DNA from: Pontibacter sp. SGAir0037
GTDB lineage: Bacteria > Bacteroidota > Bacteroidia > Cytophagales > Hymenobacteraceae
Assembly (NCBI RefSeq): GCF_005491705.1
Contig: NZ_CP028092.1
Coordinates: forward strand, 4,774,001-4,838,000
Length of the DNA stretch: 64,000 bases
Reading direction: 5' to 3'
In this document: in pieces, positions 8,309 through 16,712 of the stretch
Numbering within the stretch: position 1 is the stretch's first letter
Layout of the letters: every line of letters begins with the position of its first letter
Notes under the pieces: model-generated
What the model was told of the DNA's origin: nothing
Database searches by the model: none
Seen by the model: only the letters and a program-made list of their open reading frames with translations
Program-made: the position numbers and the translations under genes

Positions 8309-9160
8309 CTAAAACTTGTCTTCAGGAGTATTTAGCTGGATATAATCTTCTGCTATATAGATTATGCCTGCTTTATAAAGAGAACCAATAGCCTTTTTAA
8401 ATGTTTTCTTGCTCATGCTCAACATGCCGTAAATTTCATCTGGGCTGCTTTTATCAGAGATAGGTAAATAGCCTTTGGCTTTTTTCAGAACATCCAATAT
8501 TTTGTCAGCGGCTTCTGTTATTTCATCTTTTGCACTGGCAGTTCTGCGAAGGGTTACATCTATTTTGTTGTCAGGCCTGATTGCCTTAACGTAGCCCTGC
8601 AGTTTATCCCCAACCTGCACATGCTGGAACACTTCGTTCTTGTAAAGCAAACCAGCATAAAGCTGATCAATGATAACTTTTATCCCTATATCGGTAAAGC
8701 CGGTTACCAATAGGCTCACCTGTTGATTTTCGGTAAGTTCTATATTTTCGTTCTGCAGGTATTTGCCCAGTTTGGTAGTGGCCACAATACGGTCTGTTGT
8801 TTCATCCAGGTAGATGTACACACAGTAGGTGCGCCCCGTAACCATGCGTTCTTTTTGATGATGCAGAGGTACCAGCAGGTCTTTCTCCAATCCCCAATCC
8901 AGAAAAGCGCCAATGGGAGTGCTGTCTTTCACCCTGAGGCAGGCAAATTCCCGTACCGTTGCCTTTGGTTCTGCGGTTGTGGCAATTACACGGTCTTCGG
9001 AATCACGGTAAACAAACACGCGCACCTTGTCCCCAATGCGGGCTCCAGCAGGTACATATTTCCTGGGGAGCAAAATATCGCCATCCTCAGAAGTTAAGTA
9101 TACACCAAAATCCACTTCGCGTGCTATTTCCAGTTCATTGTAATTGCCGAGGTCTACCAT
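8309..9160 (-). CDS. cvfB: CvfB-family S1 RNA-binding protein
   Basis: A 283-residue cytoplasmic protein with the arrangement of CvfB/YitL: consecutive S1-like OB folds followed by a winged helix. S1-like strands are seen at EIAREVDFGVYLTS with LLPRKYVP (about 10-35), at ACLRVKDSTPIGAFLDWGLEKDLLVP (about 73-100), and again at LLVTGFTDIGIKVIID and GYVKAIRPDNKIDVTLR. The C-terminal SSPDEIYGMLSMSKKTFKKAIGSLYKAGII is the winged helix. In Staphylococcus aureus CvfB affects virulence-gene expression; in Bacteroidota its role is not established. A 77-base gap separates it from the downstream reductase gene. Confidence 0.88.
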   Translation of the reverse strand: MVDLGNYNELEIAREVDFGVYLTSEDGDILLPRKYVPAGARIGDKVRVFVYRDSEDRVIATTAEPKATVREFACLRVKDSTPIGAFLDWGLEKDLLVPLHHQKERMVTGRTYCVYIYLDETTDRIVATTKLGKYLQNENIELTENQQVSLLVTGFTDIGIKVIIDQLYAGLLYKNEVFQHVQVGDKLQGYVKAIRPDNKIDVTLRRTASAKDEITEAADKILDVLKKAKGYLPISDKSSPDEIYGMLSMSKKTFKKAIGSLYKAGIIYIAEDYIQLNTPEDKF

Positions 9161-9275
9161 AGTTTTAATAGGTTGTTCTTGTATGCTGCAAAAATAGAGA
9201 AAATAAAGCAGAAGGTTTCAGGCCAGCCGCTCTGCTACTTGGTACGTGCCTGTTAAAAAAAGCTGTTCGCTACGA

Positions 9276-11159
9276 TTAGCGAAACTGTGCTACACCGGGC
9301 CTGTTAAACCGGAAGTCCTCAAACTCATAGTAAGGGCGGGATGTCTGAAAGAAGCGGAAGCTATTGAGGTTTTCGTACTCGGGCATTCTGGGGTAATAAC
9401 CCAGCATAATCTGGATTGTACTGAACGACAAATATTCGTTTCGAAACCTGAAGCCGATGCCATAACCATGGTAGGGTTTTTCTTTTAGTGGTGAACTGCT
9501 GTTGCCGACCGATAGCCATGCCAGATCTGCAAAAGCAACCGTAGCCAGCCTGAAGCCAAACACCGAAAGTGGAGTATAAAGGTTGGCTTCGTAATTAACT
9601 ACCATGCGTCTGCTTCCGCGCAGGAATTCCGATCTGAAGCCTCTCAACCCCTCTTCGTTATTAATAGAAATCAACTCTTCGGGATTTCGGTTAATGCCAT
9701 AGGTGGTGCGAGCCATAATATAGTGGCGTAGCTTCCAGTTGTTCCGCTCGTATAGTTTCGTAAAGTAGAGGGCCTCTAGCTCAAGTACTCCTTGTTCCCA
9801 TTCGCTGCTGGTAACAAAAGAGCTATAAGCTGCTCTGCCAAACAAATAACCGAAGCTAGGGGCATATTTGGCAAAGGCGAATTCTGTGCCGATGTACCGC
9901 CTGTTTTCCCGTTGCCCGAATTCCTGACCCATGGTAAGAGAAACGCGTGTGCCGGCTGGTATGTCTTCTGTCCGGCCAAAACCATATAAGTAGCGGTCTT
10001 TATAATAACGCCTTACACTATAACCGATGCTAGATAGCAGCAGCGTGTTGTTCTGGTAATTGTCGGTAGGAGTTTCCGTAAATTTAGTGTCTATGGCCCT
10101 GACACCAAGAATCAGCCGTCCGCGGGGCTCGAAGCCGAGGTTATAAGATTTAAACCGGAAGGCCCTGCCAAGCCAGAAGTCACGCCTGGTATATCCCAGG
10201 TTTCCGAAGCCTGGCGGTGTAACATCATCAGGGCCCATAGGCAGGAGCAGCCGCTCATTTATCCAGCTAACTCCTACAGCACCTGCATACTTGGTATTGG
10301 TGGCAAAAAAGTCGCGGCTCAGAAAAGCACTTTTCTCCTGATAATAGTTCTGGTTAATATAGTTAAGATCTGCTGATATATAAGTCCGGCCAATGTTCTC
10401 AATAGTATATTCGCCGGTTAGCTCCCATGGGCGGGGTGCCACCATATTAAACCGGTAAGACGAACGCAGCTGGTGCCCCTGGCCTAAGAAGTTGAGTTCC
10501 CTGATAGCAGCTCTTCCTGAGCCGGAGGAAGGAGAGTAGGAGCCTGAGCCTCCCAGGCTGAAGATGTCTTTGGCAATAACAACTACATCCACGCTGTCCT
10601 CTGTTGTGGAATACTCGTCCACGACAATGCGCGTGTCTAAAATATATTCTGTCTGGCGGAGGAGGCGTTCCGATTCTACAAGGGCTAAAGGCTCCAGGGG
10701 AGCGTTCTGCTTAAACAGCAGTTTGTTTCTTATTAAGCGCTTATTGGTTCTTACGTGCAGGGAGTTACCGGCTTTCTCAAAAAAATTCTTCGGTAATTGT
10801 GTAGTGTCGGTAATAGAGTAACCAAAAGGATTTCGTGTGATAACTTCAATAGACCTGACAATTTTATAGTTATGCTTTTCATACTCCCGCTCTATCAGCT
10901 CTGCATCTAAACCCGTCAGCTCTTCATCTTTTCTGTCGAACACAAGCACCGCTTTCAGCAACTTACCCATAATGGTTTTTCGCTCTGAGATTTCGCGGAG
11001 TCTGCTCATAACCCGCTCATCGAATTTCTGCGTGGTATCGGTTCGGGTGCTATCCTGTGGAGGTGAAACTTCCTGTGCCAGACATAGCTCCGTTAGCAAT
11101 AACAATATTGCCAGCAGTGCGATGCGTGTAAAGAAATATAAAGGGCGACAAGAAGACAT
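9276..11159 (-). CDS. BamA/TamA-like outer-membrane protein
   Basis: A 627-residue protein with a signal peptide (MSSCRPLYFFTRIALLAILLLLTELCLA). ATG 11159 is preferred over a TTG at 11186 because it puts the signal at the N-terminus. Residues of about 60-210 carry POTRA-like units (KIVRSIEVITRNPFGYSITDT; LLRQTEYILDTRIVVDEY with VDVVVIAKDIFSLGG). The rest is a predicted 16-strand barrel with NFLGQGHQLRSSYRFN, a surface-antigen (D15) hallmark, and a GLRGFRSEFLRGSRRMVVNYEA stretch resembling the region around the conserved VRGF/Y motif. Compared with true BamA (usually five POTRA domains) the periplasmic part is short, so a TamA-like or specialised role is more likely. It appears to be alone in its transcription unit. 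Confidence 0.75.
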   Translation of the reverse strand: MSSCRPLYFFTRIALLAILLLLTELCLAQEVSPPQDSTRTDTTQKFDERVMSRLREISERKTIMGKLLKAVLVFDRKDEELTGLDAELIEREYEKHNYKIVRSIEVITRNPFGYSITDTTQLPKNFFEKAGNSLHVRTNKRLIRNKLLFKQNAPLEPLALVESERLLRQTEYILDTRIVVDEYSTTEDSVDVVVIAKDIFSLGGSGSYSPSSGSGRAAIRELNFLGQGHQLRSSYRFNMVAPRPWELTGEYTIENIGRTYISADLNYINQNYYQEKSAFLSRDFFATNTKYAGAVGVSWINERLLLPMGPDDVTPPGFGNLGYTRRDFWLGRAFRFKSYNLGFEPRGRLILGVRAIDTKFTETPTDNYQNNTLLLSSIGYSVRRYYKDRYLYGFGRTEDIPAGTRVSLTMGQEFGQRENRRYIGTEFAFAKYAPSFGYLFGRAAYSSFVTSSEWEQGVLELEALYFTKLYERNNWKLRHYIMARTTYGINRNPEELISINNEEGLRGFRSEFLRGSRRMVVNYEANLYTPLSVFGFRLATVAFADLAWLSVGNSSSPLKEKPYHGYGIGFRFRNEYLSFSTIQIMLGYYPRMPEYENLNSFRFFQTSRPYYEFEDFRFNRPGVAQFR

Positions 11160-11409
11160 ATATAGATATACGTGGCTCAGATGCAATTAATGCCACCTAA
11201 TATAACGCAAATAAATGGTAGTTGTGATAATGCCTTAGGGTCAATTTCAGGACGGAAGTTTTACGCAAAGCGGTGTGTAATGTTTTAACTGTGTTTGCTA
11301 ATAAAATTAGTTGTGTTGATAAAATGTGAATAACTTTTAGCTAAAAATATTGGTAAAAAAGACTGCGGCTAGTATTTTTAAATTATTAAAGCAAAAGTAA
11401 ATCAGGGAG

Positions 11410-12675
11410 ATGGAGGATAAAGTGATTGAGAAACTAAAGATATTAGCAGATGCTGCTAAATATGATGTTTCTTGTTCTTCCAGTGGGGGAAAGCGAAAGA
11501 ATGAGAATAAGGGTTTAGGAAATGCAGAGGGAATGGGTATCTGCCATAGTTATACCGAAGATGGCAGGTGTGTGTCTTTGCTGAAGATACTACTCACCAA
11601 TTTCTGTATTTACGATTGCTCCTACTGTGTTACCCGCAAGAGCAACGATATAAAGCGGGCGGCATTTACAGTGCAGGAGGTCGTAGACCTGACCATTAAT
11701 TTTTATCGGCGCAACTATATAGAAGGGTTGTTTCTGAGCTCCGGCATTTTTAAAGATGCAGATTATACGATGGAGCGCTTGGTAAGGGTGGCAAAGAAGC
11801 TACGGCAGGAGCATAAGTTTAACGGGTATATTCACCTTAAAACAATACCTGGTGCCAGCGAAGAGCTGATAAAGGAGGCAGGCTTGTATGCCGACAGGCT
11901 AAGTGTAAACATAGAGTTGCCTTCGGAGCAGAGCTTACAGCAATTAGCACCGGAGAAAAACTATAAGGAAATACTGGTGCCAATGGGCTCTATTAAAGAC
12001 CAACTGGTGCAGGCGAAGGAAGAAAGCAGGTTGTTTAAAGGAGCTCCGGTGTTTGCACCGGCAGGGCAGAGTACGCAACTAATAGTAGGGGCATCGGCAG
12101 AAACCGATAAGCAGATTTTGCAGCTGTCTGACCAGCTGTATAAAAACTATAGCTTAAAGCGGGTATACTACTCCGGCTATGTGCCGGTAAGTTCCGATAG
12201 CAGGTTACCTATTATAATGGAGCCACCTATTATTCGTGAAAACCGCATTTACCAGGCAGATTGGCTGATGCGCTTTTACGGATTTAATGTACAGGAGATT
12301 CTGGACGAGCATCATCCGAACCTGGATTTGGATGTGGACCCGAAATTGGCCTGGGCTTTGCGAAACCGGTATTTTTTTCCCTTGGAAATAAATACGGCCG
12401 ATTACGAAATGATTTTAAGAGTGCCGGGCATCGGTGTGAAGTCTGCTCAGAAAATTGTGTCCGCCCGGCGTTTTGCACCACTGCAGTTTGAGCATTTGCG
12501 CCAGATGGGGGTAGTACTCAAGAGGGCAAAATACTTTATAACGTGCAACACCAAAAGTATGCTGCGGCAGGAGTTGGATTCGCTGCATATCAGGAATAAA
12601 ATACTTTTTGGAGAGGGCTCTAAGCGAAGTGCATTATTAACACAGCAGCTGGACCTGTTTAAGCAAGTAGGCTAA
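11410..12675 (+). CDS. Radical-SAM protein with C-terminal HhH, putative DNA modification/repair
   Basis: A 421-residue protein of the 'putative DNA modification/repair radical SAM' family (TIGR03916-like). The iron-sulfur motif CX3CX2C is C66-C70-C73 (CIYDCSYC), which binds the 4Fe-4S cluster used to cleave SAM. A C-terminal helix-hairpin-helix (about 325-352, MILRVPGIGVKSAQKIVSAR) suggests non-specific DNA binding. Family knowledge: the gene nearly always travels with a DUF4130 gene, as it does here 248 bases downstream. The reaction is undetermined; spore-photoproduct-lyase-like radical repair is one idea. An AGGGAG sequence lies immediately before the ATG. Confidence 0.88.
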   Translation: MEDKVIEKLKILADAAKYDVSCSSSGGKRKNENKGLGNAEGMGICHSYTEDGRCVSLLKILLTNFCIYDCSYCVTRKSNDIKRAAFTVQEVVDLTINFYRRNYIEGLFLSSGIFKDADYTMERLVRVAKKLRQEHKFNGYIHLKTIPGASEELIKEAGLYADRLSVNIELPSEQSLQQLAPEKNYKEILVPMGSIKDQLVQAKEESRLFKGAPVFAPAGQSTQLIVGASAETDKQILQLSDQLYKNYSLKRVYYSGYVPVSSDSRLPIIMEPPIIRENRIYQADWLMRFYGFNVQEILDEHHPNLDLDVDPKLAWALRNRYFFPLEINTADYEMILRVPGIGVKSAQKIVSARRFAPLQFEHLRQMGVVLKRAKYFITCNTKSMLRQELDSLHIRNKILFGEGSKRSALLTQQLDLFKQVG

Positions 12676-12704
12676 GTAAAAGTAAGTGCAGGAAGCAATG
12701 TGAA

Positions 12705-12920
12705 ATGGCCAGAAAAAGAATTCATAAGAAAACTTTAACATCAGATCAATCATCTTCCCAACCAATAGATAGTAATGTTATGAGAAAGAATCAGAAAGTT
12801 GCCCGCGTATCCCTTTGCTGCAAATTAAATATGCTGGTTCCGCAGTTGCAGAGCCTCTCTGCCAGATTGCAATCTGATGCACCGCATGATACATCGCGGG
12901 CGCATCATAATTCCAAGTAA
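12705..12920 (+). CDS. Possible small basic protein between the DNA-repair pair
   Basis: A 71-codon frame fills the gap between the radical-SAM gene and its DUF4130 partner and stops 3 bases before the partner's ATG. An AGGAAG-like sequence lies about 9 bases before its ATG. The product is basic and polar at its N-terminus (MARKRIHKKTL) with no recognisable domain. The fit between the neighbours is suggestive, but the composition is not clearly that of a folded protein and it could be an untranslated spacer. Confidence 0.25.
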   Translation: MARKRIHKKTLTSDQSSSQPIDSNVMRKNQKVARVSLCCKLNMLVPQLQSLSARLQSDAPHDTSRAHHNSK

Positions 12921-12923
12921 ACC

Positions 12924-13703
12924 ATGAATTTGTGCCACTATAGCTACGATGGCTCATTTGAAGGGCTGCTGACAATTATATTCGAAGCCTTTGAGCGAAA
13001 GGTCTGGCCAATTAGTATAGAACAGGAAAGCATGGCACAGCCTTCTATGTTCTACGATACTATTGTTATAACAGCAGATGCAGTAAAAGCCGGAAGGGTA
13101 TGGAAAGGGCTGGAGAAAAGGCTTACCACCGAAGCATTGCAGGCTCTGTATTATACTTATCTGTCGGAGCAGCCCGAATTTGAAAAACTGATATTTGATT
13201 TTGCCCGCCTTGCCTTTGAGAGTAAGGAAGATATAACAGGCAATTTTACAGTAGCAGCAGTGCTTAAAGTACAGCAGATCCGAAAGCAAGTGCATCGGGA
13301 AAAGCATAGGATGGAAGCGTTTGTGCGTTTTCAGAAAACGGCAGATAACCTGTTTTATGCGGCTATCTCACCTGATTATAATGTGCTTCCGCTCATCCAG
13401 GGGCATTTTGAAAGAAGGTACGCCGATCAGCAGTGGGCTATTTATGATACCAAAAGGCACTATGGCCTGTATTATGATTTAACATCCACGGCCATTGTAA
13501 CGCTGGATGAACCGCTGCTGCAGCATAAAGCTATAGGCATACTCCCTAATCATGCTTATCACCTGGAGGAAGAAAAATATCAGCAGTTATGGCAGGTGTA
13601 CTTTAAGCATGTAAATATACCCGAGCGCAGAAACCCGAAGCTGCATCTGCGGCACATGCCCAAACGCTATTGGAAATTCCTGTCTGAAAAGCAGTCGGGT
13701 TAA
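12924..13703 (+). CDS. DUF4130 / TIGR03915-type DNA metabolism protein
   Basis: A 259-residue protein starting MNLCHYSYDGSFEGLLTIIFEAF, which is diagnostic of the TIGR03915 'probable DNA metabolism' family (DUF4130). Further family stretches are KQVHREKHRMEAFVRFQKT and PLIQGHFERRYADQQWAIYDTKRHYGLYYD. In many bacteria this domain is fused to a uracil-DNA-glycosylase-like domain; here it stands alone and ends soon after the conserved core. It is the obligate neighbour of the radical-SAM/HhH protein upstream, so the two probably act together on damaged or modified DNA. Catalytic activity has not been assigned from sequence. Confidence 0.88.
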   Translation: MNLCHYSYDGSFEGLLTIIFEAFERKVWPISIEQESMAQPSMFYDTIVITADAVKAGRVWKGLEKRLTTEALQALYYTYLSEQPEFEKLIFDFARLAFESKEDITGNFTVAAVLKVQQIRKQVHREKHRMEAFVRFQKTADNLFYAAISPDYNVLPLIQGHFERRYADQQWAIYDTKRHYGLYYDLTSTAIVTLDEPLLQHKAIGILPNHAYHLEEEKYQQLWQVYFKHVNIPERRNPKLHLRHMPKRYWKFLSEKQSG

Positions 13704-13905
13704 ATATTCAGAAACCTTACCTGTACGTATTTAAAGCACTTTGTTTCGGGAGGAAGAAGGTTTTTTTAGTAAAAAACAACTTTTTTGTAACAAAAGGCGG
13801 ATTTTATAAGTATAAAATACTATATATATCTTTAATTATGGTAGGTTGTGCCAACTGGATTGGCTTTATGTAACAATCTGCTATACAACTTATAGATTAT
13901 TACTT

Positions 13906-14274
13906 ATGAATTCCCGCATCAGAAAGAAACTCATCCAAGTGGCTCGTGGTCGAGCAAATCTTATGTCTTTTCAGAACCTTGTATATGAAGCCGAACTAGG
14001 CCTTAACCTGGATAATTCTTTTGAAAAGTCTCAGCTAAACGAAGTTATATGTGAAATCTCAGAAGAAGAGCATGCTGCTGGAAGGCCATTGCTAAGCTCT
14101 CTTATCCCGGTTAAAGGGCAAAAAAACCAAGGCGATGCATTCTTCAGATTATGTGAAAGATTAGGATACGGCGACTGGAAAGATCTTAAAAAAGATCCTC
14201 AATTCATAGAAGAGCAAAGGGAAGCATGTCGTTCTTTCTGGCAAGACAGTAAAAACTTTACCTCCTATCTTTAA
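13906..14274 (+). CDS. Small orphan protein of unknown function
   Basis: A 122-residue cytoplasmic protein. The ATG at 13906 (MNSRIRKKLIQVARG) is preferred; an earlier start at 13846 would add a hydrophobic stretch from the AT-rich leader. The central pattern EISEEEHAAGRPLLSSLIPVKGQKNQGDAFF resembles a motif I recall in small proteins found near restriction or other defence genes in many phyla ('EHExGRPLLSalV...GxgFF'), but the family has no known function. There is no signal peptide or membrane segment. It stands alone and is followed by a 31-bp perfect hairpin. Confidence 0.65.
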   Translation: MNSRIRKKLIQVARGRANLMSFQNLVYEAELGLNLDNSFEKSQLNEVICEISEEEHAAGRPLLSSLIPVKGQKNQGDAFFRLCERLGYGDWKDLKKDPQFIEEQREACRSFWQDSKNFTSYL

Positions 14275-14323
14275 TATTTAGCAGGAAGTAAGCCTACATT
14301 CATATAATTAGCTTCCTGACTGG

Positions 14324-14389
14324 CTACCCCTTTACAAACGAAGAAGCCTGTGGCATCTGCCACAGGCTTCTTCGTTTGTAAAGGGGTAG
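14324..14389. terminator. 66-base perfect palindrome, 31-bp stem with 4-base loop
   Basis: Positions 14324-14354 pair with 14359-14389 without a single mismatch, around a loop ATCT. No long T run follows directly. It lies 50 bases after the small orphan gene and probably ends its transcript, but the stem is far longer than an intrinsic terminator needs, and both flanking genes point the same way. Confidence 0.6.
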
Positions 14390-14585
14390 GAAAAATCTGC
14401 TAACAACACAGCAAAACAGCATTCAACTTGCCGGGGCATAAAGTAATAACATCAAATCAACACCAAAATCAACCTCACATTGCCTTCAGCGCCACATCAT
14501 AATTTATTAACGAATAAATTAAATAAATATTATATAGTAGTATTGAATTTATCTATTAAAATATTTTAATTTAGGAGGCAATTTG

Positions 14586-14636
14586 ATGGGTGTCATGGTT
14601 GGGCCTGTACGAGCCCCAAAAAGATCATCAAGCTAA
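14586..14636 (+). CDS. Possible 16-codon leader peptide with consensus Shine-Dalgarno
   Basis: A perfect AGGAGG (14573-14578) stands 7 bases before an ATG that opens a 16-codon frame (MGVMVGPVRAPKRSSS). The frame ends 33 bases before the next gene. Full Shine-Dalgarno sequences are uncommon in Bacteroidota, so its presence on such a short frame may mean a regulatory leader peptide for the DUF3857 cluster. It may also be chance in an AT-rich spacer. The rest of 14390-14669 holds AT-rich sequence with no other gene that I can see. Confidence 0.3.
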   Translation: MGVMVGPVRAPKRSSS

Positions 14637-14669
14637 GCATATTCATAATACTCTTTCAACACTTTTTCT

Positions 14670-16652
14670 ATGAAAGCAAAAGCTTTTGTTAAATTCTATT
14701 GCTGCCTTATCATTCTGGCAGGAAGTTACTTTTCTGTTTCAGCTCAGGATGCGGGTGCAAAATTCGGTAAAATTGAAGAGCAGGAACTGGCTCTTAAATC
14801 CTTCGAAGCTGATACCAGCGCTGAAGCAGTAGTTCTCTCCGATCATGCCTATTCTCATTTTAACTTTACAACCGGCAAAACACAGCTGATTTTCGAGCGG
14901 CATACTCGTGTCAAAATTCTCAAGAAATCTGGCTATGACTGGGCAAACGTTTCTATTCCGTTGTATCAGAATAATTCCAGTAAGGAGAAGGTGAACAGTA
15001 TTAAGGGCTTTACCTATAATCTGGTGGACGGAAAACTAACCAAGGATAAGTTAGAGACAAAAGCTGTTTTCGAAGAACAAATCAACGAACATTGGTCGTC
15101 TAAAAAATTTACGATGCCTAATGTAAAAGAAGGTTCTGTAGTAGAGTATTCCTACATAATTGTATCAGACTTTATATACAACCTGCGCGATTGGGAGTTC
15201 CAGACCTCTGTGCCTACAGTCTGGAGCGAATATGAAGTGCAGATGCCGCAGTATTTCGATTACAAGTTCCTCTATAATGGTTATCATCCGTTCCATAAAA
15301 CAGGTAAAGGTGGTGGTGACAGCTTCGATCTGGATACTAACAGAGGTGTGTATAGCTGGAAAATGAAGGATGTGCCCGCCTTAAAAGAAGAACGCTATAT
15401 AACCACCTTGGATGATTACAGAGCGAAGATAGAATTTGAGCTGCAGGTTGTGCACCATCCGGTTGAAGGTTCTAAAACAATGACTGGCGAGTGGAACCAG
15501 GTAATTGACGAGTTGCTGTCGAGTGAGCGTTTCGGAACTCAGTTGAACCGGAAAGGCTACTTTAAGAATGAGGTAGCTGCTATTCTTGCCAAGTATAACA
15601 CACCTGAACAGCAGATGGAGGCCATACACGAGCTGGTAAAAAAGAAAGTGAAATGGGATGGCATGCACTCTATCTACACTGGCGGCCCTCTGCGTAAGGT
15701 ATACGACAATGGCAAAGGCAACGCGGCCGAAATTAACCTGATGCTGACGGCTATGCTGCAAGAGGCAGGTTTAGAGGCAGCACCTGTGCTGGTTAGTACC
15801 AGAAGACATGGCAAAATTTATAAAGCAACACCTCTGCTAACTAAATTCAACTACATAGTAGCTCATGTAAAAATAGACAATAAAGACTATCTGCTCGATG
15901 CTACAGATCCTTTGTTGCCAGCCGGTATGCTGTCTTATCAGTGCCTGAATGGTGAAGGAAGGCTGGTAAAATCTAAAAGCGATGTCTGGCTGCCATTAAA
16001 GCCTAAAGCTAGTTATACAGAGTTTAGAATAGGGGAATTTGCCATTTCTGAAACTGGTGAAGTAAAAGGAAAAACTACTGATTCCTATCAGGGCTATAGC
16101 GCCCTCGATTTAAGGCGTTCAATTCTGGAGGCGGGAGAGCAGAAGTATGCAGAAGAGCATAACAAGAGTGCCGGAGACTATAAAAGAAGCGGAACAGTTT
16201 TCAAAGATCTGCACAGTGTGGAGAAGCCGCTGGAGCTAAGCTATGAAGTTCAGGTAGAGGGAAATAAGCAGCAAAATAACCTGATTTACCTGAACCCGAT
16301 GATGGGGCAGAATTTGAAAGAGAACCCATTCAAGCTTAAGTACCGCTACTACCCTGTCGATTTTGCGGTTCCGATAGATGAAACGCTATCTTACCGTTTT
16401 ACACTGCCCGCTGGCTATACTTTAGATGAAAAACCAGCGCCTGTAAGCATTGCTTTGCCTAACAAAGGCGGACAGTTTCTCTATAGAGTAGAACAGCAGG
16501 GGAATGTAGTAACGCTTATGAGTAAGATCAGCATCAATAAAACTGTGTTTGGAATTGAAGAATATCCATACCTGAAAGAACTGTACGACCAGATTGTAGC
16601 TAAACAGGCTGAAAGTATAGTGATTAAAAAAGGAGAGGGTAAAACACTATAA
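14670..16652 (+). CDS. DUF3857/transglutaminase-fold exported protein, paralogue 1
   Basis: A 660-residue protein with a signal peptide (ending SVSAQ). DUF3857 covers roughly residues 60-230 (FERHTRVKILKKSGYDWANVSIPLY; FTMPNVKEGSVVEYSY). A transglutaminase-like domain follows at about 310-440 (MEAIHELVKKKVKWDG; GNAAEINLMLTAMLQEAGLEAAPVLVSTR). Where active transglutaminase folds have a Cys (GxCxD), this protein has GNAAE, and the usual His (FNH) is Tyr (FNYIV), although Asp is kept (LLDATDP). It is thus probably a non-enzymatic binding protein of the periplasm or outer membrane. It is first of three tandem paralogues and shares long stretches with the second. Confidence 0.8.
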   Translation: MKAKAFVKFYCCLIILAGSYFSVSAQDAGAKFGKIEEQELALKSFEADTSAEAVVLSDHAYSHFNFTTGKTQLIFERHTRVKILKKSGYDWANVSIPLYQNNSSKEKVNSIKGFTYNLVDGKLTKDKLETKAVFEEQINEHWSSKKFTMPNVKEGSVVEYSYIIVSDFIYNLRDWEFQTSVPTVWSEYEVQMPQYFDYKFLYNGYHPFHKTGKGGGDSFDLDTNRGVYSWKMKDVPALKEERYITTLDDYRAKIEFELQVVHHPVEGSKTMTGEWNQVIDELLSSERFGTQLNRKGYFKNEVAAILAKYNTPEQQMEAIHELVKKKVKWDGMHSIYTGGPLRKVYDNGKGNAAEINLMLTAMLQEAGLEAAPVLVSTRRHGKIYKATPLLTKFNYIVAHVKIDNKDYLLDATDPLLPAGMLSYQCLNGEGRLVKSKSDVWLPLKPKASYTEFRIGEFAISETGEVKGKTTDSYQGYSALDLRRSILEAGEQKYAEEHNKSAGDYKRSGTVFKDLHSVEKPLELSYEVQVEGNKQQNNLIYLNPMMGQNLKENPFKLKYRYYPVDFAVPIDETLSYRFTLPAGYTLDEKPAPVSIALPNKGGQFLYRVEQQGNVVTLMSKISINKTVFGIEEYPYLKELYDQIVAKQAESIVIKKGEGKTL

Positions 16653-16712
16653 GATGTATCCAAGGCTTCTTTAAATCTGAAGAAAAAACTTCCACCTTTA
16701 TATTTCGTGCTT

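Noticed and set aside
14275..14669. Insertion-sequence remnant around the 66-base palindrome
   Set aside because: No transposase fragment, target duplication or second inverted end was seen.
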